Shown here: piece after piece, positions 10,642 to 19,973 of the stretch
Numbering within the stretch: position 1 is the stretch's first letter
How the letters are laid out: each line of letters opens with the position of its first letter
Origin: Pyxidicoccus parkwaysis
GTDB taxonomy: Bacteria; Myxococcota; Myxococcia; Myxococcales; Myxococcaceae
Assembly (NCBI RefSeq): GCF_017301735.1
Contig: NZ_CP071090.1
Span: forward strand, 9,352,001 to 9,416,000
Direction of reading: 5' to 3'
DNA: 64,000 nt
Notes under the pieces: model-generated
The model's database searches: none
What the model was told of the DNA's origin: nothing
What the model saw: only the letters and a program-made list of their open reading frames with translations
Position numbers and translations under genes: made by a program

Positions 10642-11108
10642 GGCCGCCCTCCCACCGACGCAATGGCCTCCACGACGCGCGCATACCCCGAGCACCGGCA
10701 CACGTTGCCACCGAGCGCGTGTCTCACTTCGTCCACCGTGGGAGACGGATTGCGCGCGAGCAGCGCCTTCGCTGCGAGGACGATGCCGGACATGCAGAAG
10801 CCACACTGCACCGCGCCGTACTGGATGAGCGCGCGCTGCACCGGGTGGAGCTCGCCGCTGGCGTCCACGTCCTCGATGGTGCGGATGTCACAGCCGCCCA
10901 GCCGCACCGGCAATGACAGACATGAGAGCAGGGGCACACCGTCCACCAGTACGGTGCAGGCGCCGCAGTCGCCCGCGTCACACCCGCGCCGCGTGCCCGT
11001 GGCGCGCAGGTCCTCGCGCAGCACGTCCAGCAGCGTCCGCTCCGGCGCCAGCGAGAGCACGTGCTCCCTGCCGTTGATGGCGAGGGTGACGGAGACCTTG
11101 TCAGTCAT
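10638..11108 (-). CDS. (2Fe-2S)-binding small subunit of the molybdenum hydroxylase
   Basis: 156 residues carrying two [2Fe-2S] clusters that pass electrons from the molybdenum centre to FAD. The plant-ferredoxin-type cluster uses Cys43, 48, 51 and 63 (CDAGDCGAC ... SCL) and the second, helical cluster Cys102, 105, 137 and 139 (CGFC, CRCSG). All eight ligands are present. The ATG at 11108 matches the usual start of CoxS-type subunits and overlaps the FAD-subunit stop by 4 bp; the longer open frame upstream is low-complexity and is rejected. Middle gene of the operon. Confidence 0.96.
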   Translation of the reverse strand: MTDKVSVTLAINGREHVLSLAPERTLLDVLREDLRATGTRRGCDAGDCGACTVLVDGVPLLSCLSLPVRLGGCDIRTIEDVDASGELHPVQRALIQYGAVQCGFCMSGIVLAAKALLARNPSPTVDEVRHALGGNVCRCSGYARVVEAIASVGGRP

Positions 11109-11950
11109 TGAGCCAGCTCCCGGGCCTGGGACAGGGCGCGGCCGAGCAGCCGGGGAATCAACAGGCGCCGGTACTCCGCCGAGCCACGCACATCGTCGAG
11201 GGGCGCCGAGGCCCGGACGAGGAGCCGTCCCGCCTCGGCCACGTCCGCGTCCTCCAGCCGGGTGCCCATGAGCACCCGGTCCGCCGCGTCCATGTGGAGC
11301 GGCACCGGGCCACACGAGCCCAGCACCACGCGCGCCTGGCGGCACGTGTCACCATCCATGGCGAGCACCACCGACACGGACACGGTGGGGTAGTCCGCCG
11401 CCACGCGGCTGAAGCGGAGGTGGTGGCCCACCGCGCCCGCAAGGCCCCGGGGCACGAGCACGCGGGTGACGAGCTCGCCGCGTCCCAGCGCGGTGCGGAA
11501 GGCTTCCACGAGGAATGACTCGACGGGAAGCGTGCGCCGCCCGCCGGGGCCGGCGATTTCGACGCGGGCCGAGGCGGCGACCAGGGCCGCGGGCAGCTCC
11601 GTCCGTGGGTCCGCGAGACACAGCGAGCCGCCCAGCGTGGCCATGTTGCGGATGGCCGGGTGCGCGAGCTGCGACGCCGCGCTGCGGACGACCTCCATGG
11701 CCCCACGCAGGCGCGCCTCGGTGGCCACCGCGCGGTGCGTGGCCATGGCGCCCAGCCACAGTCCGTCCGGCGTCTCCGTGGGGGTGCACAGCTCCGGAAT
11801 GCGGTGCAGGCTGACCAGCATCCCGGGCGAGGCGAGCCCCGCGTTCATCAGGGACACCATCGAGGCGCCGCCCGCGAGGCAGCGCGCATCCTCGGTGGTG
11901 GCGAGGAGCGACAGCCCCTCCTCCACGGTTCGCGGCTCCGCGTATCTCAT
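11105..11950 (-). CDS. FAD-binding subunit of the molybdenum hydroxylase (CoxM type)
   Basis: 281 residues. Accepts electrons from the iron-sulfur subunit. The flavin-binding loop appears as [12 protein letters not shown] near residue 25 and a second family motif as [16 protein letters not shown]; the C-terminal domain follows. The first loop is normally AGGTDLL/MLKN-like, so this is a slightly divergent but recognisable form. The ATG at 11950 gives the expected length. First gene of the three-gene operon; the operon promoter should lie in 11951-12166, which otherwise holds nothing I recognise. Confidence 0.9.
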   Translation of the reverse strand: MRYAEPRTVEEGLSLLATTEDARCLAGGASMVSLMNAGLASPGMLVSLHRIPELCTPTETPDGLWLGAMATHRAVATEARLRGAMEVVRSAASQLAHPAIRNMATLGGSLCLADPRTELPAALVAASARVEIAGPGGRRTLPVESFLVEAFRTALGRGELVTRVLVPRGLAGAVGHHLRFSRVAADYPTVSVSVVLAMDGDTCRQARVVLGSCGPVPLHMDAADRVLMGTRLEDADVAEAGRLLVRASAPLDDVRGSAEYRRLLIPRLLGRALSQARELAQ

Positions 11951-12166
11951 CGCGTCACCCCTTGAAGGCCCCCGGGCCAGCCCATTGCAAGAGTAACAGA
12001 AATGGCCTGGGGCATCCGGGCGGGCGAGCGCCCACCGGGCCCTACGTCCTCCCCTCTGACGGACGGCGCGTGCGCCTCCTCCGTGGCGGGCCTGCCTGCC
12101 CGTCATCAACGTCTCCAGACGGGCGCCCCTCGTACGAGGAGCCTGCGTCCGTGGAGCGTGAGTCCC

Positions 12167-12643
12167 ATGTGGAGCCCATCCATCCGCAGAGCGAAACGCA
12201 TGCCCTGGAGGCTCCGGCGCCCGAGCAGGGGAGCGCTGAACCCCCGGACCGCGGCCATCACCTTCACGATGCTGCAGGTCCTCTCCCTGGGACGCGTACC
12301 GGGCACCGCGCTGGCGCGCGCGCGCACGCGGCGCGGGCTGGCCTTCGCGGCCCTGGGTGGCGCGACGCTGCGCCTGCTGGGGAAGCGCCTGCGGCGGAGA
12401 AGCGGCTGGGTTCCCCGGGCGAGGCAGGCGCTGAAGGAGCCCGTCGAGGCGGCGCTCGCGATGGCGATGCTCGGCGCGCTGTCGCTGCCGCTCATGGTGG
12501 AGCCGCCCGCGGAGCCGGAGCCAGCTCACGGAAGAGCGCCCGTTCCGCCAGGCGGAACACGCAAGGCGAGCGTCCGCTCGCAAGACGACGATGGAGAGGA
12601 CGGCGACGACCTGGACTTCAACGGGGCCATCGCGTCCTGGTAG
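12167..12643 (+). CDS. Hypothetical protein with basic middle and acidic tail
   Basis: About 158 residues from the ATG at 12167 ([12 protein letters not shown]); the frame is open from 12002, so the start is uncertain. The middle is rich in arginine and leucine with one hydrophobic stretch ([15 protein letters not shown]) that could be a membrane helix, and the C-terminus is acidic ([12 protein letters not shown]). Third-position GC is high through the second half, which argues for a real gene. It ends 22 bp before the acyl-CoA dehydrogenase gene and may share its transcript. I do not recognise the family; no function is proposed. Confidence 0.6.
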   Translation: MWSPSIRRAKRMPWRLRRPSRGALNPRTAAITFTMLQVLSLGRVPGTALARARTRRGLAFAALGGATLRLLGKRLRRRSGWVPRARQALKEPVEAALAMAMLGALSLPLMVEPPAEPEPAHGRAPVPPGGTRKASVRSQDDDGEDGDDLDFNGAIASW

Positions 12644-12665
12644 CGCTCCTGTTAACACGCGGGGC

Positions 12666-14471
12666 ATGACCGCGCCCCGCCCCAACCCGCTGCTGTCGGA
12701 CCGCGACGTGGACTTCCAGCTCTACGAGGTGCTGGACGCCGCGGCCCTCTGCGCGCTGCCCGCCTTCTCGGAGCACTCGCGCGACACCTTCACCCTGCTG
12801 CTGGACAGCACCCGCCGCTTCGCGCGCGAGGTGCTCTACCCCACCTACCGTGCCATGGACGCGGAGCCGCCGGAGTTCAAGCACGGCCGCGTCCACGTGC
12901 ACCCGCTGATGCGCAAGCTGTACCCGCAGATGGTGGACCTGGGGTTGCTCACCGCCACGCGGCCTCCGGAAGTGGGCGGACAGCAGCTCCCGCTCACCTT
13001 GCACGCGGTGTCCAGCGCGTACCTCATGGCGGCCAACCTGAGCGCCTATGCGTACGTCGGGCTGACGCTGGGCGCGGCGCATCTGCTGGAGGTGTTCGGC
13101 ACGCCCGAGGTGCGGGAGCTGTTCATGGCGCCGCTGTACCGGGGCGAGTGGACGGGCACCATGGCGCTCACCGAGCCGCAGGCGGGCAGCAGCCTCGCGG
13201 ACGTGAGGACGCGCGCCACGCCCGCGCCGGACGGCACGTGGCGCATCCAGGGCTCGAAGATTTTCATCAGCGGCGCGGACCAGGACTTCACGCAGAACGT
13301 GGTCCACCTCACGCTGGCGCGGACGGAGGGCGCGGAGACGGGCGTGAAGGGCATCTCCCTCTTCGCGGTGCCGGCGCGCAGGCCCGAGGGCGGGAAGCTG
13401 GTGGACAACGACGTCCGCGTGGCGGGCGTCATCCACAAGATTGGCTGGAAGGGCATTCCCAGCCTCGCGCTCAACTACGGCGAGGAGGGTGACTGCCATG
13501 GCTGGATGGTGGGCCCGCCCGGGCGCGGGCTGGCGTGCATGTTCCAGATGATGAACGAGGCCCGCATCATGGTGGGGCTGAACGGCGTGGCCACCGCGAT
13601 GGTGGCGTACCACGAGGCGGTGGCCTACGCGCGCGAGCGTCCGCAGGGCCGCCCCGCCGGCATCCGCGACGCCACGAAGCCGCAATCGCCCATCATCGAG
13701 CACGCGGACGTGCGGCGCATGCTGCTGCGCCAGAAGGCGATTGTTGAGGGCGGCCTCTCGCTGCTGCTCACCGCGTCGTTCCAGGCGGACGTGGCGCTGC
13801 ACGGCACGGACGAGGACACGCGCAAGCGCGCGCAGCTCCTGGTGGACCTGCTGACGCCGGTGGCGAAGACGTTCCCCGCCGAGCGCGGCTTCGAGGCCAA
13901 CGCGCTCGCGGTGCAGGTGCACGGCGGCTACGGCTACTCCAGCGAGTACCTGCCCGAGGCGTGGCTGAGGGACCAGAAGCTGAACAGCATCCACGAGGGC
14001 ACCAGCGGCATCCAGGGCCTCGACCTGCTGGGCCGCAAGGCGATGGCGGGAGGCGGCGCGGCGCTGCAGTCCTTCGGCGAGGAGGTGGCGGCGACGGTGG
14101 CGCGGGCGCGCAAGTCGGGCGTGGAGCCCGCGTGGTGCGACGCGATGGAGAAGGCGCTCGGCGAGGGGGCGGAGGTGGTGGGGGCGCTGGGCGCGCACGG
14201 CATGTCCGGCGAGGTGGAGCTGATGCTGCGCCACAGCGCGGACTTCCTCGACCTGTTCAGCGTGCTCGCGGTGGCGTGGCGCTGGCTGGCGCAGGCGGCC
14301 GCGGCGAAGGAGGGGCTGGCGCGCGGCGGAGGCGACGCGGACTTCTACGAGGGCAAGCTGGCGGCCGCGCAGTACTGGTTCGCCACGGAGGTGCCGCGCA
14401 TTCCCCTGCTCGCGTCCCTGTGCAGGACGGGCGAGGACTCGTACGCCCGCATGCGCCCCGAGTGGTTCTGA
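12666..14471 (+). CDS. Acyl-CoA dehydrogenase, about 600-residue type
   Basis: 601 residues: N-terminal helical domain, a middle beta domain with [14 protein letters not shown] (typical flavin/substrate motif), a C-terminal helical domain, and an IHEGTSGIQ motif that carries the probable catalytic glutamate and flavin contacts. The extra C-terminal domain (about 470-601) is usual for the longer FadE-like family and distinguishes it from 380-residue enzymes. It should catalyse alpha,beta-dehydrogenation of a fatty acyl-CoA, passing electrons to an electron-transfer flavoprotein. The ATG at 12666 was chosen over an upstream ATG inside the preceding gene. No other beta-oxidation gene is adjacent. 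Confidence 0.93.
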   Translation: MTAPRPNPLLSDRDVDFQLYEVLDAAALCALPAFSEHSRDTFTLLLDSTRRFAREVLYPTYRAMDAEPPEFKHGRVHVHPLMRKLYPQMVDLGLLTATRPPEVGGQQLPLTLHAVSSAYLMAANLSAYAYVGLTLGAAHLLEVFGTPEVRELFMAPLYRGEWTGTMALTEPQAGSSLADVRTRATPAPDGTWRIQGSKIFISGADQDFTQNVVHLTLARTEGAETGVKGISLFAVPARRPEGGKLVDNDVRVAGVIHKIGWKGIPSLALNYGEEGDCHGWMVGPPGRGLACMFQMMNEARIMVGLNGVATAMVAYHEAVAYARERPQGRPAGIRDATKPQSPIIEHADVRRMLLRQKAIVEGGLSLLLTASFQADVALHGTDEDTRKRAQLLVDLLTPVAKTFPAERGFEANALAVQVHGGYGYSSEYLPEAWLRDQKLNSIHEGTSGIQGLDLLGRKAMAGGGAALQSFGEEVAATVARARKSGVEPAWCDAMEKALGEGAEVVGALGAHGMSGEVELMLRHSADFLDLFSVLAVAWRWLAQAAAAKEGLARGGGDADFYEGKLAAAQYWFATEVPRIPLLASLCRTGEDSYARMRPEWF

Positions 14472-14578
14472 ACGGAGAGTGCACCTCCTCGTCTCTCGTG
14501 GACGGGGAGGCCTCGAACGCCGGGGCAGCCGTGTACCTTTATGATGCGCAGATGATTTGTGCTCGTAAGATGTAGAGC

Positions 14579-15388
14579 GTGACTGTTTCTTTCCACCTGT
14601 GCCAACCCGGTGGAGGCGCCTCGTGTGGCGCCTGCTGCGGCCTCTACAACTTCCGGGACCATACGCGCGTGGCGCTGACGGAGCAGCTCGCGATGCAGAC
14701 GGAGCGGCTGCACCGTGTGCCATGGGAGGCGTCCGCGTGGCAGGAGGCGGCGCGCGAGCTCATCGCGGCCCGGCGCGCGGCGCCGATGTTCCCCGCGGTG
14801 CGGGTGTGTCCGCTGCTGGGGTTCCTGGACAAGGACCGCAAGCAGGTGGGCTGCCTGGGGCATCCGCTGGTGACGGGCGGGACGGACCTGCGCGACTGCG
14901 GCGTGTACCGCGCGTCGGTGTGCGAGACCTTCACGTGCCCGTCGTTCGGTTGGCTCACGGATGCGCAGGCACGGCTGGTCCAGGTGGCCTGCGCGGACTG
15001 GTATCTGTATGGGCTGGTCATCACCGACGTGGAGTTCGTGCGCGGCTGCCTGCGGCTCATCGAGTGGGAGCTGGGCGGGCCGGCGAAGCCCGAGGTGCTG
15101 GTGGAGCGGCCGGAGGTTCTCGCGGCGGTGAGGAAGCTGTTCGCGCTGAAGGAGACGGCGCCGCGGAGGGACGCGAAGGCCACGGTGTTCGGGCGCTTCA
15201 GCCGCGACACCGAGGGCGAGCCGGTGCCGCGCACGGTGGACTACGTGAAGCTGGGCACGCGCGCGGCGCCCGAGGACGACGTGGTGCTGTGTCTGGGCTA
15301 CACGCCCCAGGACTCCACGGAGTTGATGGCCGCGAGGGAGCTGGTGCGCTCGCACGTGAAGGGCGTGGCGCGACTGCTCGCGGGCTAA
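14579..15388 (+). CDS. Cys-cluster (YkgJ-like, CxxxCxxCC) protein
   Basis: 269 residues from a GTG start. The N-terminus has Cys8, Cys16, Cys19 and Cys20 (SCGACCGLYNF), the cluster seen in YkgJ-type proteins annotated as zinc- or iron-chelating. Further cysteines around 75-125 (CPLLGF, CLGHP, CGVYRASVCETFTCP) complete the usual pattern, after which the protein has no recognisable domain. Biochemical role is unknown in the family as a whole. The GTG was taken because the Cys cluster begins within eight residues, leaving no room for a later start. It sits alone between the dehydrogenase and a repeat-filled gap. Confidence 0.8.
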   Translation: MTVSFHLCQPGGGASCGACCGLYNFRDHTRVALTEQLAMQTERLHRVPWEASAWQEAARELIAARRAAPMFPAVRVCPLLGFLDKDRKQVGCLGHPLVTGGTDLRDCGVYRASVCETFTCPSFGWLTDAQARLVQVACADWYLYGLVITDVEFVRGCLRLIEWELGGPAKPEVLVERPEVLAAVRKLFALKETAPRRDAKATVFGRFSRDTEGEPVPRTVDYVKLGTRAAPEDDVVLCLGYTPQDSTELMAARELVRSHVKGVARLLAG

Positions 15389-15401
15389 GCCGGAGCGCGG
15401 G

Positions 15402-15704
15402 CGGCGGACGCGGAAGGAACGTTCGTTCCGCGAATGTGCCCCCGAGGGAAGCACTGCGTCCCGAAGGAACCGAACGCGATGCCGCCTGCATCGCATGCCG
15501 AGGCCAGGGCACCTGACCCGGCTGGCCGCCGGCGGACGCGAAAGGAACGTTCGTTCCGCGAATGCGCCGCCCGAGGGAGGAGCCTGCGTCCTGGAGGAAC
15601 CGGGATGCAATGCGGTCGCATGGGATGACGTGGCCGAGGCGCCTGGCCCCCACTGACGCCAGCGAAAGGAACGTTCGTTCCGCCAATGAGCCGCCCGGAG
15701 GAGG
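15402..15704. repeat. Three copies of a ~45 bp element with a GGAACGTTCGTTCC hairpin core
   Basis: The 14-base core GGAACGTTCGTTCC occurs at 15416-15429, 15544-15557 and 15668-15681, spaced 128 and 124 bp. Each core folds as a 5-bp stem (GGAAC/GTTCC) with a 4-base loop and sits in a conserved frame: GCGRAA before and CGCSAATG then GCC(G)CCCG after. Weaker similarity continues between copies, so the 495-bp gap 15389-15883 is best seen as a degenerate tandem array. Stray long open frames cross it on both strands but change frame between copies, so no gene is called. The lipoprotein promoter should lie in 15750-15880. Confidence 0.85.
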
Positions 15705-15883
15705 GCGCGCGGAGTTCAGCGCCGTGAATGAGCCGTTCCATCGTCCGCCACCGCACATCCGGCATCGTCTCTGTCCCTCCGCCACCGCGTGACAGATGAC
15801 GCGACTCCCACCCTGCCGGGCAAGCACGCGGATTGCAGCGGCATGCGGCGAATCAATTCGGATTGGGAACGCGAGGTGGACGG

Positions 15884-16750
15884 ATGGGCAGTCGATGGGC
15901 GTGGGTGGGAATGGTGGGACTGTGCGCGTTGACCTCGGCGTGCCACGGGCGTGGAGAGGACAACACTTCGGCCGCGGCCCCGAGCACGGCCGCGACGGGT
16001 ACGACGGCGGTGCAGGCACCAATCGTGGATGCGATGGTCGAGACACCCACGGTGCAGACCGGCACGGAGGCGCGGCGACTACCGCCCACCCGAACGCGAG
16101 TGAATGAGCCGACTGAAGCTGCTCCGGCGGGGACGAACACGAGCACGCCCGCGACGGGCACTGCGGCGCGAGGAACCGCTGGCACCGCGAACACGGGCAC
16201 GGCCAACGCGGGTAATGCGACCACAGGCTCTGCGGCCGGCACCCCAGGCACCGCGAGCACGAATACCCCGGGCACGACGACCGGTTCCGCGAACACGGGC
16301 ACGGCAACGGCCGCCGGCAGCGCGAGCACTGGTACGGCAACGGCCACGGGAGCACCTGGCACGGACCAGGCGCCCGCGCGAGGCAACAGGGTGATGATCG
16401 GCTACGAAGCAGTGCAGGCTCGTGACGACGAGGCCTGGCACCTCGGCGCCGCGCGCGCGGCCAAGGACGCGGCGACGGGCGGCAGCGGCAACGCGGGCGC
16501 CTCACTGGACGAAGTCGTCATCGCCTCCAGCTCGGTGGACGGACGCATCACCCGCGTGGCCAAGAACGCCATCACCGTGAAGGACCGCGAGGGCGGCGTG
16601 TACGAGCTGCGACTCGACCGCCGCAGCCGGGGCCTGCGCCAGGGCCAGCAAGTCTCACTGCGAGGGCTCGAGGAAGGCACGCCGGTGCGCGCCAACTTCG
16701 TCCTCATGGGCGGCCGCACCTTCGCGCGCGACGTACAGATTCGCCGCTGA
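15884..16750 (+). CDS. Lipoprotein with long Thr/Ala/Gly-rich spacer
   Basis: 289 residues. The ATG at 15884 gives a clean lipoprotein signal (hydrophobic WAWVGMVGLCALTSAC, lipidated Cys20). Residues about 40-170 are a low-complexity spacer built from TGTA, NTGT, ANAG and similar blocks, a likely flexible tether. A compact C-terminal domain (about 200-289) contains alternating short strands (GRITRVAKNAITVKD, VYELRLD, GQQVSLRGL, GTPVRANFVLMG) that read like a small beta-barrel; basic at the end. Probably anchored in the outer membrane with the domain held away from it. Family and function are not recognised. Confidence 0.8.
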   Translation: MGSRWAWVGMVGLCALTSACHGRGEDNTSAAAPSTAATGTTAVQAPIVDAMVETPTVQTGTEARRLPPTRTRVNEPTEAAPAGTNTSTPATGTAARGTAGTANTGTANAGNATTGSAAGTPGTASTNTPGTTTGSANTGTATAAGSASTGTATATGAPGTDQAPARGNRVMIGYEAVQARDDEAWHLGAARAAKDAATGGSGNAGASLDEVVIASSSVDGRITRVAKNAITVKDREGGVYELRLDRRSRGLRQGQQVSLRGLEEGTPVRANFVLMGGRTFARDVQIRR

Positions 16751-16899
16751 CGTCGCGCTTCCTCCACGCATCCGGGGCGCTTAAGCAGTAGGACGCCCCG
16801 GCCCATGCAGGTCGCCCGGCCGCTCACCTCTCCAGGGAGCTGACGGCCTGGCGACGCTGGCACCCCGCCGGCTGTTCGTACGTCCGACAGGGACGGGGC

Positions 16900-18132
16900 A
16901 TGGGTTCTGGAGACGCACGCATGGAGGAGTCAGCACCACCACGTCGGGCCGGAGCGCGGCGCCATCTCTGGCTCGCCGCGTTGCTCACGGTCTGTGCCCT
17001 CACCGCGTGCAGGCGCGGTGCGGGCCCGCTGGAGCCCTCCGTCCCGCCGCCGCCCCGGCTCACCGTGGAGCAGGTGGCGAAGCTCCTTCCACCCAACGTG
17101 AAGGACCGCGAGGGCTGGGCGCGGGACGTGCTCGCCGCGCTCGAGGTGGAGGAGCTCGCGCCCGCACCTCCGACGGTGTGCTCCGTGCTGGCCATCATCG
17201 GGCAGGAGTCCGGCTTCCAGGAGGACCCGGCGGTGCCGGACCTGCCGAAGCTGGTGCGCACGCGACTTGAAGCGCACGCGGACAAGCTGGGCCCGCTGGG
17301 CCGCAAGGCGCTGGACTCCGTGCTGCAGGGAAAATCCCCGGGCCAGCAGCGCACCTTCAACGAGCGCCTGAGCACCGTGCGCACCGAGCACGACCTGGAC
17401 CGGCTGTTCCGGGACATCCTCGCGTACTACGAGGACAAGTACCCGAAGACGTACGCGCTGGCGGACCTGACCAGCTCGCTCTTCGCGTCGGGGAAGCTGG
17501 AGGACCTGAACCCCATCACCACCGCCGGCTCCATGCAGGTGAGCGTGCGGTACGCGGTGGAGAAGGAAGGCGGCGACGCGGACCCCATTGAGGTGCGCGA
17601 GCGGCTCTACACGCGCGCGGGAGGCGTGCGCTACGGCACCGCGCGGCTGCTGGGCTACGAGGCCGCCTACCCCGAGCCGCTCTTCCGCTTCGCGGACTAC
17701 AACGCGGGCTTCTACGCCTCGCGCAACGCGGCCGTGCAGGCCCAGGTGAGCCGCCTCACGGGCATTGCCCTGGCGCCGGACGGAGACCTCCAGCTCTACG
17801 ACAAGCAGGGCGAGCCGCTGGACGACGACAGCAAGTCACTGAAGGCGCTGCTCGTCTTCCGCCAGCGCCACGCGCCGGAGCTCAGCGAGCGGCAGGTGCG
17901 CCGCGACGTGCGCAAGGAGAAGGAGCGGGACTTCGAGGACACCGACACGTACCGCGCGGTGAAGCGCGTCTACGCGCGCGAGACGGGCGAGTCACCCGCC
18001 TACGCGCAGCTCCCGCAGGTGACGCTGAAGAGCCCCAAGCTGAAGACGGAGCGCACCACCGCGTGGTTCGCGCGCTCCGTGCAGGGGCGCTTCGAGAAGT
18101 GCCAGGCCCGCTACCGCGCGCTGGCGCCGTAG
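16900..18132 (+). CDS. DUF1615-type lipoprotein, possible lytic transglycosylase fold
   Basis: 410 residues with a lipoprotein signal (LLTVCALTAC). The body matches what I know of the DUF1615 family of envelope lipoproteins: VCSVLAIIGQESGFQ, then PITTAGSMQVS and YGTARLLGYEA. IIGQESGF and the GSMQV turn resemble the catalytic glutamate and glycine-met-gln motifs of SLT-type lytic transglycosylases, so peptidoglycan cleavage is a reasonable guess but untested. A second ATG at 16921 is an equally possible start; both leave the signal peptide intact. It stands alone, 149 bp after the previous lipoprotein gene. Confidence 0.8.
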   Translation: MGSGDARMEESAPPRRAGARRHLWLAALLTVCALTACRRGAGPLEPSVPPPPRLTVEQVAKLLPPNVKDREGWARDVLAALEVEELAPAPPTVCSVLAIIGQESGFQEDPAVPDLPKLVRTRLEAHADKLGPLGRKALDSVLQGKSPGQQRTFNERLSTVRTEHDLDRLFRDILAYYEDKYPKTYALADLTSSLFASGKLEDLNPITTAGSMQVSVRYAVEKEGGDADPIEVRERLYTRAGGVRYGTARLLGYEAAYPEPLFRFADYNAGFYASRNAAVQAQVSRLTGIALAPDGDLQLYDKQGEPLDDDSKSLKALLVFRQRHAPELSERQVRRDVRKEKERDFEDTDTYRAVKRVYARETGESPAYAQLPQVTLKSPKLKTERTTAWFARSVQGRFEKCQARYRALAP

Positions 18133-18159
18133 CGGGCCCGACGTTCAGCTCAGCTCAGC

Positions 18160-19788
18160 TCACGGCGTGGTGAAGAAGGAGCTGATGGCCTCGGCGGAGG
18201 AGAAGGGCAGCGGCTCGCCGTAGGTGAAGGGCTTCCGCTCCACGTCGTACCCGGGAGACTCCATGGCCGCCACGCGCAGGAAGTAGATGTTCCCCGAAGC
18301 CAGGGAGCCGGCCGGCAGGCGCACCTGCGTGACCGAGCCGGGCACGTAGAAGCGCAGGATGGACAGGCCTCCGGAGAGGGTCTCCGGGTCGAACCGGTAG
18401 ATGGCCACCCGGTAGGCGCCGACCGACCCCAGCGTGGGCGGCAGCCACGAGATGACGGGGCTGGCCGTCCCCACCTCACGCGCCACGCTCGCGGGCACTC
18501 CGTCGATGCTCAGCTCCCGGGGCGGGGACACACGCGGCTGCAGCGGCTGCGCGACGAGGTTGTCCAGCCGGTCGTACGTCACGAAGGTCCCCGTCAGGTA
18601 GCTCTGCCCGCCCGGAATCCCGGGAATGGGCTGGAGGGTGCGGAACGAGTACTGCACCGCGCCCACCGCGTCCCAGCTCGAGGGGAACGGGTTGCCGTAC
18701 GTCAGCCGGCGCGTGAAGTCGTACGAGGCGCCGCGAGGAAGCTGCAGGGTGAGCAGCTCACCCGAGTAGCCCACCCAGCCATCCGAGAGGCCGTGCGCGG
18801 CGGCCGTGACGTAGAAGTACGGAAGCGACGGCGTGGCGGTCGGGTGCACCTCGGAGGCGCGGGCGGTGTACCGGGGCAGGCGCCACTCGATGGGGAACTC
18901 GGCCATGGGCACCGGCTGCATCACGCCGGTGATGGGCATGGGCGTAACGCCGTCCGGGGTGAAGTCGAGGGCCCCCATCTCCAGGCTGCGCACCACCGTG
19001 GTGTATGCCAGCGCGCCGCCATCCGGCAGCGTGCCCGCGTCCATGGGCTGGAGCTGGTTGACGACGATGCGGTCGCCCTTGTCCGCCTCGAACACGGGCA
19101 TGGGCCCGGTGCCGACCCACATCTGGGAGCCGGCGGAGACGATGCTCGTCTGGCCGGTGGGGTCCATGTCGAGGATGTCCACGCCGCCGTAGAGGTCCAC
19201 CTGCTTCGAGGTCACCTGCAGCGCGGTGCCGGGAACGGAGTTGCTCTGCCACGGCATCCACGGGGCCAGGCCCACGAGGTTGAGCTGCACGGGCGAGAAC
19301 GCCGCGGTGCTGAACGCGGTGTCCGGGCGGCCCAGGCGGTTGCTGCCGATGTCCACGTGCCGCTCGTCGGTGACGACGTAGCTGGAGCCGGCCTTCAGGT
19401 AGTACGCGCCGGAGGGCACGCCGGAGAACTGGTAGCCGCCATCCACGGCCGAGCCGGTGATGCGGGTGAAGATGGCGCCGTTGGGGACGAGCACCTCGGG
19501 AGGACTCGCCGAGAGGTCGTCAATCCGCTCCGCGATGCCCACGGCGGTGTGGAAGCGGGTGGTGCTCGTCACGAGCACGGTGTCGCCGGTGGGCGTGCCA
19601 CCGTCGGGCGAACAGCCCTCGGTGACAGGGACGTCAATCCAGGTGCCGTCGCCGCCGGTGGTGTCACGGCCCACGTGAGACTGGCCGTCCTGGAGCTCCT
19701 GCGAAGTGCCGGGCTCGCCGCCCGCGCCGCAGCCGAGCCACGCCGCGCACGCCGGAACGAGCAGAAAGGAAAGGTGACGCATGTACAT
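18160..19788 (-). CDS. Large lipoprotein of unknown function
   Basis: 542 residues beginning with a lipoprotein signal (LVPACAAWLGCGAGG). Most of the chain is beta-rich with carboxypeptidase-regulatory-like and fibronectin-like stretches (YQFSGVPSGAYYLKAG near 120; SPVISWLPPTLGSVGAYRVAIYRF near 440), suggesting tandem beta-sandwich modules exposed at the cell surface. An AGGGGGAA ribosome site lies just before the first of two in-frame ATGs (19788, 19782); its spacing fits either. Convergent with the DUF1615 lipoprotein, separated by 27 bp. Many such lipoproteins are clade-specific in myxobacteria; no role can be assigned. Confidence 0.82.
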   Translation of the reverse strand: MYMRHLSFLLVPACAAWLGCGAGGEPGTSQELQDGQSHVGRDTTGGDGTWIDVPVTEGCSPDGGTPTGDTVLVTSTTRFHTAVGIAERIDDLSASPPEVLVPNGAIFTRITGSAVDGGYQFSGVPSGAYYLKAGSSYVVTDERHVDIGSNRLGRPDTAFSTAAFSPVQLNLVGLAPWMPWQSNSVPGTALQVTSKQVDLYGGVDILDMDPTGQTSIVSAGSQMWVGTGPMPVFEADKGDRIVVNQLQPMDAGTLPDGGALAYTTVVRSLEMGALDFTPDGVTPMPITGVMQPVPMAEFPIEWRLPRYTARASEVHPTATPSLPYFYVTAAAHGLSDGWVGYSGELLTLQLPRGASYDFTRRLTYGNPFPSSWDAVGAVQYSFRTLQPIPGIPGGQSYLTGTFVTYDRLDNLVAQPLQPRVSPPRELSIDGVPASVAREVGTASPVISWLPPTLGSVGAYRVAIYRFDPETLSGGLSILRFYVPGSVTQVRLPAGSLASGNIYFLRVAAMESPGYDVERKPFTYGEPLPFSSAEAISSFFTTP

Positions 19789-19929
19789 GATTCCCCCTAA
19801 AGAATGGGAAGGGCGGAGAAACCCTTACCGGGGGCGTCTGACGTCACCTGCCAGGCAACCTGACGGCGCTGGCATGAACTCCGCTGTCAGCAACAGCCGC
19901 TTCGCGAGCAGTGAAGGAGCGAATGCGGT

Positions 19930-19960
19930 CCGCCGGCCCGAGAGGAATTCGGGCCGGCGG
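19930..19960 (-). terminator. Hairpin terminator after the M16 peptidase pair
   Basis: A perfect 12-bp inverted repeat (19930-19941 with 19949-19960, 7-nt loop) begins 13 nt downstream of the second peptidase stop. There is no T-run, so it would be an intrinsic terminator of the hairpin-only kind. Confidence 0.55.
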
Positions 19961-19973
19961 GGTGCCACGTGCT

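Noticed and set aside
8296-11950. Carbon monoxide dehydrogenase (CoxLMS)
   Set aside because: Gene order fits, but the large subunit lacks the AYRCSFR active-site loop of true CO dehydrogenases.
12618-14723. 701-residue minus-strand open frame opposite the acyl-CoA dehydrogenase
   Set aside because: Shadow of a recognised enzyme; low-complexity Arg/Ala/Leu text.
15402-15704. CRISPR array
   Set aside because: Only three units with a period of about 125 bp, divergent spacers of wrong length, no cas genes in the window.
15198-16505. Minus-strand open frame of 435 residues over the repeat gap and the lipoprotein
   Set aside because: Crosses the repeat copies out of frame and is opposite a protein with a clear lipobox; Cys/Pro/Arg-rich noise.
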